A stretch of DNA of 64,000 nucleotides from assembly GCA_008729055.1 (NCBI GenBank), contig SDUX01000001.1, forward strand, positions 4,089,543 to 4,153,542, in the 5' to 3' direction. The position numbers and the translations under genes are program-made. Positions within the stretch are counted from its first letter, which is position 1. Every line of letters begins with the position of its first letter. Shown in pieces: positions 31,784 through 43,100 of this stretch. Below the pieces are notes generated by a model. It was given only the letters and a program-made list of their open reading frames with translations, made no database searches and was not told the DNA's origin. This DNA is from Pyropia haitanensis (lineage: Eukaryota > Rhodophyta > Bangiophyceae > Bangiales > Bangiaceae).

Positions 31784-31927
31784 GCGGCAGCACCCGGCGG
31801 CGGGCAGCCGCGGCGGCGCGGGGCGGCCGCCGCGGCCGCCCGCCGCGGCGCGGGCGGCGGCGGGGCGGGGGGCGGCGGCGGCCAGGCGTGCCGCCGCCGC
31901 CACCCGCCCAACCGCCGGGGAAACCAT
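28826..31927 (-). CDS. ATM1: Mitochondrial ABC transporter of the ATM1/ABCB7 family
   Basis: Half-transporter of the mitochondrial inner membrane that exports a glutathione-linked sulfur/Fe-S precursor needed for cytosolic iron-sulfur assembly. Exon 1 is 31927-29892, exon 2 is 29495-28826, about 901 residues. The ATG at 31927 ([15 protein letters not shown]) opens an Ala/Arg-rich presequence. The membrane domain follows from about [12 protein letters not shown], including the ATM1-typical [17 protein letters not shown] and [10 protein letters not shown]. The nucleotide-binding domain has Walker A GPSGCGKS, Q-loop VVPQDT, signature LSGGERQ, Walker [13 protein letters not shown] and H-loop VAHRLS. 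All key residues are present. The Ala/Arg-rich N-terminus is unusually long. The protein ends with a 15-residue polyglutamine tract and [12 protein letters not shown]12 run at 29994-30005 lies in frame. Confidence 0.93.
28865..28909 (-). repeat. (CAG)15 coding microsatellite, polyglutamine at the ATM1 C-terminus
   Basis: Fifteen uninterrupted CTG units on the plus strand, read as CAG/Gln on the minus strand, flanked by imperfect CAG/CGG codons (QRQQRQQ). It lies after the last conserved residue of the transporter. Confidence 0.95.
29496..29891 (-). other. Intron of ATM1, interrupting the Walker A serine codon
   Basis: The donor AG|GTACGT at 29891 and acceptor CAACAG| at 29496 give a 396-base phase-2 intron. 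Joining AG with C restores the Ser codon of GPSGCGKS and continues into TILRLLCG, exactly as the family requires. The intron contains long G and C runs. Confidence 0.93.
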
Positions 31928-32727
31928 ACGGGGGGGGGGGGGGGGGGGGGCGGGGGGGGGGGGAAGCGCGCCCGTTGGTGGGATGCCAGCCCGCCCGTGG
32001 CCGACCCTGCACCCGACACCGCGGGCGGAGTGGGGACGAGGGAGGCGGAGCGGCGATCCGTCGGCGACGGAAGGGGCCCCCACGAGGGACCGGGCCAGGT
32101 CGGCGGCGACGGCTGTCGACGTGGGGCCCCCCTTCGAGGCGAGTCATCGCGGGCGCGGCGGCGGATCAAGCAGCGCGACGTATCCGGCAGCACTTGGAAT
32201 AAATCGGAACCAAGACGACGATGTCGGTACTTACAATCGGTCACTCCCATGACAGACGCTGGCCATTGAACGCGGTCTTGCTCCACCACCACAGATCCAA
32301 TTGGTACGTCCAGGCGGAAAGTGGCGCACCAGCAGCGCGGGTGGCTGAACAGTGCCATGTCAAGCGTCTCCTACGGTCGACAGCCATTGATGGACCCACA
32401 TCCATACCGTGCCTAGCTAGGCGCCTCAATCCCCCCCCTGGCAACACCTCTGGCGACGCTCTCGATGCCGATGGGCCAAACCAAGCCACACGCGCCACAG
32501 ATGCCCATATTCCACCGGCAACGGTCCCGTCGTTTTTCTTTCCCCGCTGCGCGCAGTGTACCTGGCGCAAGGCGGCGGCGCGCCGCCCACGTCCCGCTGG
32601 TCCCTCGACGCTGGGGAAAGCCGCCCCTCCCACCAGCGTATATATCTGGGCTGGGGTGCGCGCGGCGCCGCCCGCCTCCCGGCAGCGCCAGACCCCCCCA
32701 CCCGCACCCCCGCCGCGACCAGTGACC
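31928..32727. other. Intergenic between divergent genes
   Basis: 5' flank of ATM1 (minus) and of the possible gene starting at 32728 (plus). The part from 32160 to 32560 is relatively balanced in composition. A TATA-like site lies at 32638. No gene recognised. Confidence 0.45.
32638..32646 (+). promoter_or_regulatory. TATA-like box
   Basis: GTATATATCT in GC-rich DNA, 82-90 bases upstream of the ATG at 32728. The distance fits a TATA box with a short 5' leader. Confidence 0.35.
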
Positions 32728-33609
32728 ATGCGGCGGGGCGGCCTTGCGCCAGGCGGCACGCCAGGCAGCCACCCACGGCACCCCCGCCGCCGCCCCAGCG
32801 TGGCACGCGGGGTGGCAGCCGCCAACGTGACCGACGCGTGGCGCCAGTCGCCGCCCGCGGCCGCCGCGGGTCTGGCCGGCACGCCCCCGCCGCCGCCGCC
32901 GCCGCCCCCCCACGCGCGCGCGCGCGCTACCAGCCGCGTCCAACCACCGCCCGCGCCGTCCCGGCGGGAGCGGCGGCCAACCCTATTTTGGCCGGCGGGG
33001 GACTCCCCCAATGCCACACCCGCCAGAGGGGGGGGGGTGTGGGGAGGGGGGGTCGGGCGGGGGGGGGGGGGGGGGGGATGCCGGCCGCGCGGCACCCGCT
33101 GCTGGGACGCTGCGAGGCGAGCGCCCCCTCGCCTGCCCCGCGGGCGCGCGGGGGGATCCGCCGGCCGTGACGCGCCGCCACGGCGGCGGCGGCGGCAACG
33201 GCGGCAACGGCGACCCCCCCCCCCGCTCTCGGCCGCCCGGGGGGTGCGCGTCGTCGGCCTGCGCGGGGCGGTGGGCGGGCACCGCACACCCGCCTGGCGG
33301 CCGCGGCAGGCTGCGGGCGCCGCGCCGGCGGCGGCGGCGGCCGCTCGCGCCAGCGGCAGCGCCGGCAGCCAGGGAGGGGCGTGTTGTACGGAGCTAGCGG
33401 GAGAGGGGGGGGCGGTGGGGGGGGGGGGGGGGGGGGGGGGCGGCACACGCCCGCGGATCCCCCGCCGGCCGCCCCGCCCGCCGCCCGGCCGCGGCTGCGC
33501 TTCGTCGCCCCGCCGCCGCGCGGCTGGCCGGCCGTGCGCGCACGCGCGCCGCGCCGCGGCCGGTGGTGGTACACACACCACGACCACGACGTGTCCCGCG
33601 GGGTGACCG

Positions 33610-33640
<31 letters not shown>

Positions 33641-34042
33641 ACTCCCCTAACGGACGGCCCGCACCCGACCCCTGTCTTCCCCCCCCCCTCACGCCCCCCC
33701 CCCCCCCCCCTGCCTCCCCCCCGACGCCGCTCCCGCTCCCGCGCCCGCCGCCGCGCTCCCCGGCGGCCGATCCCCCCCGCGGATGGGCGTGGCCGCCGTC
33801 CGCCGGCCGCGACGGGATACCCGCGGCGTAGCCGGCGGTCCCCCCCGCGCCGGCGGCGTTTTTCTCGTGCCGCCGCCGCCGTTGCCGCCGCCGCGGGCGC
33901 GCCGGCGGGATACGCGCGGCGGCGGCGGCGGCGGCGGCGGCGGCACACGCACTCCACCGGCGCGGGGGGTGGTGGTGGCGGTGGTGGTCGCCCCGCCCCC
34001 CGCCCTCGTGTGGCGCCCCCGGCCGACGCGCCGCACCCGTAG
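32728..34042 (+). CDS. Possible Arg/Pro/Gly-rich protein, frame interrupted by homopolymers
   Basis: The ATG at 32728 follows a TATA-like box. Several short blocks look more like ordinary protein than the surrounding triplet repeats: RRPSVARGVAAANVTDAWRQ, VRVVGLRGAVGGHRTPAW and LRFVAPPPRGW with WWYTHHDHDVSRGV. They lie in different frames separated by G or C runs at 33058-33077, 33414-33440 and 33609-33640. A last frame ends at a stop at 34040. No domain is recognised. The pattern matches that of known broken genes in this window, but without a family match the gene is a guess. Confidence 0.25.
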
Positions 34043-34412
34043 CGTCGCAGGCGGGTAGGCGACCGGCCGGCCGGCAGTGAGTGCGGGCCAACACCGCCGC
34101 CCTTGCCGGGGGCGTGGCGGGCTGCGTGCGGCTCGTGCCGGCGTGCGCCCGTCCCCCGCGCCGCCCTCTCGTGCCCCTTTCTTCCCCTCCACACTCACTC
34201 TGATACTCTCTGAGCGCCGCCCCCCCCCACCCCCCCCCCTCCCCACCCTTTGCCGATCATCCCGTTGACCCTGCCCGCCATTCTGCCCCCCTTCCGTCCA
34301 CTCTCCCTGTTCTTGTCAGCCTCTTTTTTCTCCGTCCTCGGCTACGCCCACGTTTTTTTTTTGTTCCGTTTTGTCGCGCCCCGCTGCCTTTCCCCTGCAC
34401 CCCTTGCCCGCC
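34043..34412. other. 5' flank of the RING-H2 gene
   Basis: Pyrimidine-rich, with ACACTCACTCTGATACTCTC and T-rich patches at 34322-34370 that may belong to a 5' leader or intron. No gene seen. Confidence 0.4.
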
Positions 34413-35090
34413 ATGGGCATGGAGGCCAAGGACGTGGTCATTTACGGCAGCGTCCTCGGCCTCCTCTTTTCCATCTTCACCATTGTCGTTGCGCTGCTGT
34501 GCGTGCAGCGCAAGCGCGCGCTGCGTGCCGCCGCGGCGAGCGCCGCCGCCGCACGGGCGGCCGAGGCGGCGGCCCGCCGCCGCGCGCGGCGGCGGCGGCG
34601 CCGCGCCCGCCGCGCGCGCGAGGCGGCGGGCGGGCCGACGCGGCCGGGCGGCCTCGGCGTCGCGGACATTGACGTGTGGGCGCCCGAGTCGATCCACGGC
34701 GGCGAGTGGGGGAGCGGCATCGGCGGCGGCGGCGGCGGCGGCGGGAGCGGCGGCTGGGGGCTGGGCGGCTGGTCGGCCGCCGGTGGCGACCGCCGCAGCG
34801 CGGATGATGGCGGCGGCGGCAGCCGGTCCGACGTGAGCGTCGCGGACGGGTCGGATTGGGACGAGGAGAGCTGGGCGTGCCGGCCGGGCGGCAGCGCGTT
34901 TGGCGGGCGCCGCCGTGCGGTGAGCGCGGCGGGGGAGGACAGCTCCGCGGCGTTGCGGGTGGACCTGGGGGTGGTGGCCGCCAAGGGGGGGGGCGCCCCG
35001 AGCGACAGCGACGGCTGGGCCAAGCGCCTGGCCGACGAGGAGGACGAGGACGACACGGCGGAGGAGGACGCGACGAGGGGCGGCGGCGGT

Positions 35091-35122
<32 letters not shown>

Positions 35123-35852
35123 TGGTCGCGGCCGCCGTGGCGCCGCGTACGCGTTTGACGACGATGACGATGACGGCGGCAATGGCGACGATGGCCTCGC
35201 GTGTGCGATTTGCCTGGAAGACGTCCTCGGCGGCGAGCGGAAGCGCACCCTCATCTCGTGTGGCCACGAGTACCACAGCGGGTGCGTGCGGTCGTGGCTG
35301 CGCAAGGCCAACCGGTGCCCCCAGTGCAACGCCAAGGTGTGTGAGCACCCGGAAGCAGAGGTGGTGGCGGCTGCCGCCGCTGCTGCCGCCGCTGCCGCCG
35401 CCGCGGCGGCCGCCGCCACGGCCAATGGCGGCTGGGGTGGCGGCGGCACGCCGTCGGGCGGCGTGCTCGGCGGGGTCGTACCGCCGCCCTTTCGCCTCGA
35501 CGGCGCCGCCGCCGCGGCCGCCGCGGTCGTTGCGCCGCCCCCACCCGTCGCGCTGGACCCCGCCGCGTCGGTAGCGGCGGCGGCGGCGGCCGCCGCCGCC
35601 GCGTCGGCCGCATCGGCAACGGCGGCGGCGGCGGCGGCGGATGGCGGCGTGGCGCCGCCCGCCGGCTACGCCGCGGGCGCCATGACCGCCGCGCCGCCAC
35701 CACCGCCGTGGGCCGCCGACGGCGGCGCCGTCGCGCCGCCGCCGCCGCCGGCGTTTTGGGGCGTCCACGCGGGCGCCGCGGCGGCGCCGCTGCCGCTGCC
35801 GCCACCCGCGGCAACGGCCGCCGCGGGCGGCGAGAGGTCACAGCCGTATTGA
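34413..35852 (+). CDS. Membrane-anchored RING-H2 finger protein, probable E3 ubiquitin ligase
   Basis: About 479 residues. The ATG at 34413 has a good context (CCGCCATGG). Residues 7-30 (VVIYGSVLGLLFSIFTIVVALL) form one membrane segment, followed by a strongly basic Ala/Arg stretch. A long disordered Gly/Asp/Ser region with acidic blocks leads to a RING-H2 at about residues 265-310: CAICLEDV...CGHEYHSGCV...CPQC, with the C3-H2-C3 ligand order. RING-H2 proteins recruit an E2 and direct ubiquitin to substrates, here probably at the ER or another endomembrane. The last 150 residues are Ala/Pro/Gly-rich. The TGA is at 35850. This gene keeps one frame throughout despite several GC-rich tracts. Confidence 0.85.
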
Positions 35853-36618
35853 GGGGAGGGAAGGAGGGAGGGGGGGAGGGGGGGAGGGGGGAGGGGGCTG
35901 GGGGAGGGGCGGACGTTGGGGGGGGGGGTGGGGGGGTGGCGTGCGGCCACGTGGGCGCGGGTGCGGGTGCGGGTCGCCGGCGCCGGCGCGGGGCGTGGCG
36001 GAGTGGGGAGCAGATGGGGGAATGGGGTAGTGGCGCACGCGCGCCTGCCAGTCCACATTTTCTCTTCCTTTTTACTGTTTTGCTTGTGTGGGCGTGGATG
36101 GATATCCCCCGTTTGGGGCCTCTCTCTCTCCACGCCGAGGGGAGCTGACGTGGCGGCTGCGCGGGGGCGGCCGCTACGCCTCCGCGGCCGCGGCGCGGCG
36201 GGGGTGCGCCGAGGGCGACGGCGGAGGTCCGACCACTGCCGGCGTCGCCTGCCCGCGCGCCCCTCCCCCGCCGATCCAGGTCCTCGCCCCCCCCCTCCGC
36301 CTGTACGACAGGCGCATCGAAAAGTGACCCCCCCCCCGCCGTCCAGGGCCTCTCGTCGCCCGCGCGCTGCGCCTCTGCCCGTCCTGGCCAGCCGCGGCGG
36401 GCCGCTCCCCCCCCCCCCGCAGAGCCCGCTCCAGGACGGCCGCCCGCGACGACAGCGGGCCGGTCGGCCGCCAGCGCCGGCGGGGACGCCCCCACTCCCG
36501 CCCCGCCGCCGCCCGCCCCCTCTCCATTCTCCTCGTCGCCACGCACCTTGCCCGCGCTGCCGCTGCCACGTCGGCGTGGCGACCCGCCGCGGATGCCGGC
36601 GCCGACGCCGCCCTGCCC
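35853..36618. other. Intergenic between RING-H2 and HMG-CoA synthase genes
   Basis: Starts with a purine-rich tract (35851-35935). A more balanced patch at 36040-36130 includes TTTTCTCTTCCTTTTTACTG. It presumably holds the 3' end of one gene and the promoter of the next. No RNA gene or domain seen. Confidence 0.4.
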
Positions 36619-36692
36619 ATGAGTCCCCCCCCCGCACCGCCGCCGCCGCTGGCGGCCGCGGCGGCCGGCCGCGGCGGCGGCACGGCCGGCCA

Positions 36693-36741
<49 letters not shown>

Positions 36742-36846
36742 AGTGGCGGTGACGACGACGGCGCGGCACGGGCGGCAGGGGCACCCGCCGCGCAGGCGGC
36801 GGCGTCGACGCGGCCCGCGACGGCGGCGGCGACAGCGGCAGCGGCG

Positions 36847-36878
<32 letters not shown>

Positions 36879-38481
36879 CGGCGGTGGGTCGTGGCGTGTT
36901 GGCGACGGCGACTACCGCCGGCCTGGGCGGGTGAGCGACGTTGGCATTATGGCGCTCGAGGTGTACGTGCCGGCACTGGCGGTGGCGGCGGCGGACCTCG
37001 AGGCCGCCGACGGGGTGTCCCCGGGCAAGTACACGGAAGGTAGGGCGGTGGAGGCGGGGGGGGGGGGTGGGGGTGAAGGGCTGGTACCGAGAGAAGGGCC
37101 GGGGGGGGGGGGTGTGTGTGGAAGGGGCGCTCGTGGGGGGGGGGGGAGCGCCGCGCCGCCGCGCCGTGGCCGACGGCCGTCGCGGCGGTGCGGCCGGCAC
37201 GGCGCGACGGGCGGCGGCGGCGGCGGCCGGCGCGCCGCGGGCGGAGCGGCTGCCCGCCGGGTGGTGCACCGGCCGCGTGCGTTTGCCGCCAGCGGCGCCG
37301 CCAGCCGCGCCGCCGTTGCGTGGCGGGTGCGTGTGTGGCCGCCAGTGGCTGACGCCACCCTCCCCGGCGCTGTGGTTCAACCTCCCTCCCCCTCCCCCCC
37401 GCCTGCACCCCCTCTCCTCTGCCGCCGCTCCCGTTCTCTGCTGCTCGCGGCGGCGTCTGTCGGCGGTGACGGCTGCGGCGGCGTCGCTTCCGCGGGCACC
37501 CCGCCCCCCCCCCCCCCCACCCCTCCCCCCCCCGTGTGTGGGACATCACGCGCAGGCCTCGGCCAGTCTCACATGGCCTTTGTGTCGGACCGGGAGGACG
37601 TGACATCACTGGCACTCACCGCCACCTCCCGGCTGCTGGCGTCGACGGGCGTCTCACCCGCCGCGGTCGGCTACGTCGCCGTCGCGTCCGAGTCGCGTGG
37701 CGACCGGTCCAAGTCGATCAAGTCGTCGCTGATGGCGCTCTTCCCCGCCGCCGCCGCCGCGGCGGGGGTGGACGTGACACACGCGTGCTACGGTTCGACG
37801 GCGGCGCTGTTTGCCGCCGCCGCGTGGGCCGAGTCGTCTGCATGGGACGGCCGCGCCGCGGTCGTTGTCGCCGCGGACGTGGCGCTGTACGCGCGTGGGC
37901 CGGCGCGCCCGACGGGGGGGGCCGCCGCCGTCGCGATGCTTGTCGGCCGCGGCAGTGCGGGCGGTGGTGGTAGTGGTGGTGGTGGTGGTGGTGGTGGTGC
38001 TGTCGGTGGGGGTGGTGGTGCCGTCGGTGGGGGTGGTGGTGCCATCGGTGGGGGTGGGGGTGGGGGTGGGCATGGCCGCCCGCGGGTGGCACTGGCGCTG
38101 GAGGTTGGCCTCCGGTGCTCGCACATGGAGGACACGTGGGACTTTTGCAAGCCACTCGCGGGTACGGAGGTGCCCGTCGTGGACGGCGCCGAGACGGTCG
38201 CCGTGTTTTACCGCTGCCTCGGCGTCTGTTACGACCGGTGGCGGGTGGCCGCCGCGGCGGCGGCGGCGGCCAACGCGGCGGCGGCGGTGGCGGCCAACGC
38301 GGCGGCGGGTACAGGTGCAGAGGCTGCCGCCGCCGCCGCCCCCGCCGCCGGCGGGGCAGACTCGGGACGGCCTCCCGCGGGGCGGCCGCTAACCGCCAAT
38401 GGCGTCGCGCACCCCACCGGCGGCTGCGGCGGCAATGGCGTCGTCGGCGGCGGCAGCGACGACGCCCGCCGCGGCGTCGGT

Positions 38482-38512
<31 letters not shown>

Positions 38513-38869
38513 GCGGCGGCGGCGGTGACCGGGGCGCGCGGTTGCCGTCCCCCTTTGGTGCAGACCCCCCCCCCCCCCCTCCGACCCCTGCGCGCTGCGG
38601 CTCCGCGCGGGCCTGCCCGTCCAGTGGGCGCTCTTCCACGCGCCCTTCCACAAGATGGTCCGCCGCGCGCTCGCGCGCCTCGTCTGGGCCGACGTGGGCG
38701 CGCTCCCCACCGCCGCCGCCGCCGCGGCGGCCTACCCCCCGGACCTGGCGGGCTGGTGGCCCGCCGCGGCCGCCGCAGCCGCCGCCGCCGCCGCCACCGA
38801 GCCGTGGCGGTCCCTGCCCCCTGCCGCCGTTGCCGCGGGCGCCCCCCCACCGGGCGGCGGCACCCCCAC

Positions 38870-38914
<45 letters not shown>

Positions 38915-39439
38915 TGCCCCCGACGCCCGCCGCCGGGCGGTCGACGCGGGGGGCTTCCCGTCCAAGGCGGCGGAGCGTGTCTTTGTCGCCGCGACCACCC
39001 CCCTCTTTCGCCGCCTCACCGGCCCGTCGACGGGCCTGTCCGTCGCGACGGGCAACGCGTACACCGCGTCGCTGTACCTGTCGCTCGCGGCGTTGGTGGG
39101 CGGGCCGGTGCGGCCCGCGGTGGGCGACCGGCTGCTGCTCTACGCGTTTGGCTCGGGCGCGGCGGGCAGCCTCTTTTCGCTCCGCGTCGTCGCGCCCTTG
39201 ACCAACGGCGACCGCCGCGGCGCGCGGCGCCCGTCGCCACTCACGGGGCGCCGGGTGGTGGACGTCGCGGCGTACGAGGCGGCGTGCGCGGCGCGGGCGG
39301 CGGTGTGGGGGCGCGCCGGCTGGGCGCCGACGGGGGCGGTCGACGACGTTGCGCCGGGCGCATGGTACCTGGTGCGTGTTGAGGCCGACGGCCGGCGGGT
39401 GTACCGGCGGAGGGGGGAAGAGGGGGGGGGGGGGGGTGA
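36619..39439 (+). CDS. HMGCS: Hydroxymethylglutaryl-CoA synthase, with intron and homopolymer frame breaks
   Basis: Condenses acetyl-CoA with acetoacetyl-CoA to HMG-CoA, the first committed step of the mevalonate route. Exon 1 (36619-37039) has a low-complexity N-extension, then DVGIMALEVYVP and GKYTEG; exon 2 starts at 37556 with GLGQSHMAF. Catalytic residues are in place: Glu in ASESRGD (37690), Cys in ACYGSTAAL (37786) and His in FHAPFHK (38637). ESSAWDGR, ARPTGG and the C-terminal NAYTASLY, FGSG and WYLVRV motifs are conserved. An Ala/Asp/Gly insert of about 100 residues interrupts the middle. The frame shifts at the C15 run 38565-38579, just before the active His. The end is uncertain: a second shift at the G15 run 39422-39436 would give a TGA at 39437 right after the expected end (VYRRRGEE); without it the frame runs to 39692. 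Confidence 0.9.
37040..37555 (+). other. Intron of HMG-CoA synthase
   Basis: Donor AAG|GTAGGG at 37040 and acceptor CGCAG|G at 37555, 516 bases. Splicing joins GKYTEG to GLGQ through a Gly codon split G|GC, giving the family motif GKYTxGLGQ. Its length is a multiple of three and it has no stop in frame, so it could be mistaken for coding. Confidence 0.92.
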
Positions 39440-40143
39440 GCGCGCGGGCCACCGTGCGGCGCTATTTTTTTTTTTTTTTTTTTTTTGGTGGGTGTGTGTG
39501 GGAGGCGGGGGGAGAGAGGGTGGGGAGCGGCGACACAGCGACGACGGGAGGGGGGGTGGGTGGGCCGGGGTCACCCGAGCGGAACACGAGGGGCGAGACG
39601 ACCATGGGTATGTAATGCAGTCGACACTACGAAAAAAGAGGTCTAACAGTTGTACGGCGCACGCCACCCGCCGCGGTGGCCGCTGCCCATAGCGGCGACA
39701 GCTGCAGCAGCCACGCGCAGCCGCGTGCGCTGCGCAAGTGGGGGGGACGCACGCCTCGGTACAAAAAATAAGTCAACAATGAGAGTCTTCAGGGGGACGA
39801 CGACCGCCTTCCCCAGCCCACCCATCCACTGCCCAGCACCATCACTAACCAACACCACCACATCACACCACCAACCATCACTACGGGGCACGCGTGACCA
39901 AACGAGCCGCGGCTCGACGGCTCCCAATCCCCAGAGGCGTGCGCACCAGCTCCCCCCTCCGCCCGCCCCACGCGCAAGAGGGAGCCGCGGCCAAGGCTGC
40001 ACCCGCGGCACACCGTCGCGAGGGTGGAGAACCTCCCCCTGGCATGCGCCAGAGCCCATTCAGTAAAGAGAAATTAAAGTCAGCATGCGCAGTGTCTCAG
40101 TGCACACTTGCGCGCCCGCCGCTACCGTGGGTGTGCCCCGGCG
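39440..40143. other. Intergenic between convergent genes, includes a T22 tract
   Basis: A run of 22 T at 39465-39486 follows the HMG-CoA synthase end and could aid termination. From 39600 the composition is balanced. No gene recognised. The minus-strand mucin-like gene stops at 40144. Confidence 0.45.
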
Positions 40144-43100
40144 TTAGACCGCCGCGGCGGCCGCGTCCGCGGCACCCGCCGTCGACAGGGCGCCCGCCTC
40201 GAGGAGCACAAACGCGCCCATCGCGACCAGCCCGACGCCGGCCACCACGATGCCCGTGATGGCGCCCGCCGACAGGCCCTTGGCCCGGTCCGCCTCGGTC
40301 AGCTCTTGGGCGTCGATCACCTTGGGGGTCTGCTCAAAGTAGGCGACCTCGGTGGGGAAGCCCGCCGATGTCATGCCCTGCGCCAGGAAGCCCTGCTCCA
40401 CGTACTCAAAGTAGGTGGTCATCATCAGGTCCCGCCGCACCGCGTCCGCGTACATGGTCACCCGCACGCGCACCGAGTTGGGGCTGACCATGCTCGCGTC
40501 GGGCATGAGCATCGCCGCCTCCGTGCTGGTGGGCCGCGGCACCCCCGCCGCGTTGGGCGTCGGCGATGCCGTTGGCGTCGGCGTTGGCAGCCCGTCTGCC
40601 TGTCGTTGCGCCAGCCGCAGCGGGGCGCGGCTGGGCAGCGGCGCCCACCGGTGGAGGACGCGGCCGTCCCCTGCGGCGGCGCCCAGGTCGCCAGCCCGTA
40701 CCGCCGGCTCGGGGGTGGTGCTGGGCGTGGCCGTCACGGCCGGCTGGGGCACCGACGCAACGCTGGCCGCCCCAACCGTCACCACATCGTCCTCAAAGTT
40801 GAACACGGCGGGACCGTCAGAGATCTCTGTGATCTTCCATAGCCGACGCTGCGTCAGCGTGTTGGATGCGGACAGCGAGAGGAAGTGCTCCGCCACAGTC
40901 TGGTTGAAGCCGCATCGCCCGCTGTAGCGGGGCCCTGCAAGGAGGATCACAAAGTTCACCCGGTAGTAGTACGTGGTCGGGTCCAGGAAGATGTCTGACG
41001 TGTTGGTCGCCACGTCGCACGACGGAGTGGCCGTACCCGACGGCGTCGGGATGGCCGTCGCGCAAGCCCCATTGGCACACGGGTCTGGCGATGGTGTTGG
41101 CGTCCCGTCCGGTGGGCCGGGAGACTCTTCCGGGGAGCCCGATGGCTCGGCCGACTCCTCCGCGTCGGACGGGGCAGGCGACTCCTCCGCCGTCTCCGAT
41201 GGCTCCGCACTCTCCGACGGCTCCGCACTCTCAGACGGCTCGACACTCTCCGACGGCTCAGCCGACTCGGAAGGCTCCGCCGACTCAGACGGCTCGACTG
41301 ACTCGGACGGGTCAATCGTGTCAGACGGCTCCACAGACTCGGACGCGTCCGCGTCGTCTGTGGGCGTCGGCCGCGGGCCAAGCCCCGTCGGCGTCGGCGT
41401 GGCAGACGGTGTCGGCGTTGCGGTCCCAAACACCGGCTCCCGGGTGAATGCCGGGTTGGTAGACGTCGGCGTCGGCGTCGGCGTGGCCAACCCCCCCGTG
41501 GGCCTCACCGTCGCGGTCGGAGTCGGCCCGACGACGGTAGGCGTCCGCGTTGGCGTCGACGTGGGCAACGGCCCAAAGCCGGTCGGCGACGCGGTGGGCG
41601 TTGCCGTGGGTGCCCCCGGAGTCGGCGTCGATGTGGGCAACGTGGGCACTGGCGTCGCCGACGGCGTTGCCGACGACGTTGCCGACGGCGTCGCCGTGCT
41701 CACCTGAGGGAAAGGCGTGGCCGTGGGCAGGCCTGTGGGCACACCCGTCGGTGTCGGAGACGCAGTAGGCAGCACCGGGCCGGGCGTGGCCGTCGGCGTC
41801 GGAAACGCTAGGACACTCGTGGCCGTTGGCAGCGCCGTCGCCGTGGCCGTTGGCAGCGCCGTCGCCGTGGCCGTTGGCAGCGCCGTCGCCGTGGCCGTCG
41901 GCTGCGCCGTGGCCGTGGGCAGTGCCGTCCCCGTCCCCGTGGGCAACGCCGTGGCCGTCGGCTGCGCCGTGGCCGTGGGCAGTACCGTCCCCGTCCCCGT
42001 GGGCAGCGCCGTTGCCGTTGCCGTCGCCGTTGCCGTGGGCAGTGCCGTCCCCGTCCCCGTGGGCAACGCCGTTGCCGTTGCCGTCGCCGTTGCCGTCGCC
42101 GTCGGCTGCGCCGTGGCTGTCGCAGTCGGCAGTGCCGACGCAGTAGGCAATGCTGTCGGCAGCGCGGTTGCCGATGGCGTTGACAGCGCTGTCGGAGAAG
42201 AGGACGGCACCGTTGCCGTCGCCGTCGCGGTTGGCGTCGGGTCGGGCAGCTCCGTGTCAATCGGCTCGTCTGTCTCGTCTGGCGTCGGAAACACCACCAC
42301 CGCTGTCGCCGTCGGGGTCGGCGTTGGCTCTGCCGGGTCCGTTATGTTGGGCAGGTCCGTCTCAAAGGGAAACTCCGTCTCACCGGGATTGGTAGTCTCT
42401 TCCGGCACCGGGTCCGCCGTCGGTTCCGGAATGTCCTCTGACGGAGTCGCCGATGCGGTCGGCGTCGCCGAGCGCGTCGGCGTCGCTGTGGGTGTCGCAG
42501 TCGCCGTTGGCACGGGAGTGGCGCTTGGCGTCGGCGTCGGTGTCGGCTCGAGGATGACAAACGGCGGTGCGTTGCCGCCGTCGATGCGGCCCACCAGAAC
42601 CGGCGGCTGGTTCTGGCAAACCGAAATGCCGTTCACAGCCGAGTCGGGCACACCCACCGCGCTCATGGAAACAAACTGGCCGTCGGTGGTCAGCTCCATG
42701 AGGAGCCCGTCTTCCACATCGTCTGGGCCGGCGTGGTCCACCGAGAAGCCTTCAAACACAAAAGCGTGGTCGCACGAGCCGCCGACAAGGATGCCAGAGC
42801 CGTCCTCCTTGAGGGCAATCGTCGAGGCACGCTGGCGCCCGCCGAGACCCACCACCTGCCGCGTCCACGCTGGCCCATCGCTCAGCGGAGTGTTGTAGCG
42901 CTTGATGTACGCATGGTACTCGTTGACGCGCGCATCCGCCGGAGACAGGTCCGCGCTCAGTGAGTTGTCTGTGTTGCCGACGATAAAGTAGGAGCCCGCG
43001 CCGTCCGCAACAATGTCTTGGACAGCAAAGCCGTTCGCAAACGGCTGCGAGAAAGTGTGGGAGTCGATGATCGTGCTGCTCGACAGGCTGAAGCGGAAGA

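Noticed and set aside
37040..37555. Reading straight through the HMG-CoA synthase intron as coding sequence
   Set aside because: The frame is open, but the conserved GKYTxGLGQ motif is restored only by splicing, and the donor and acceptor are clear.
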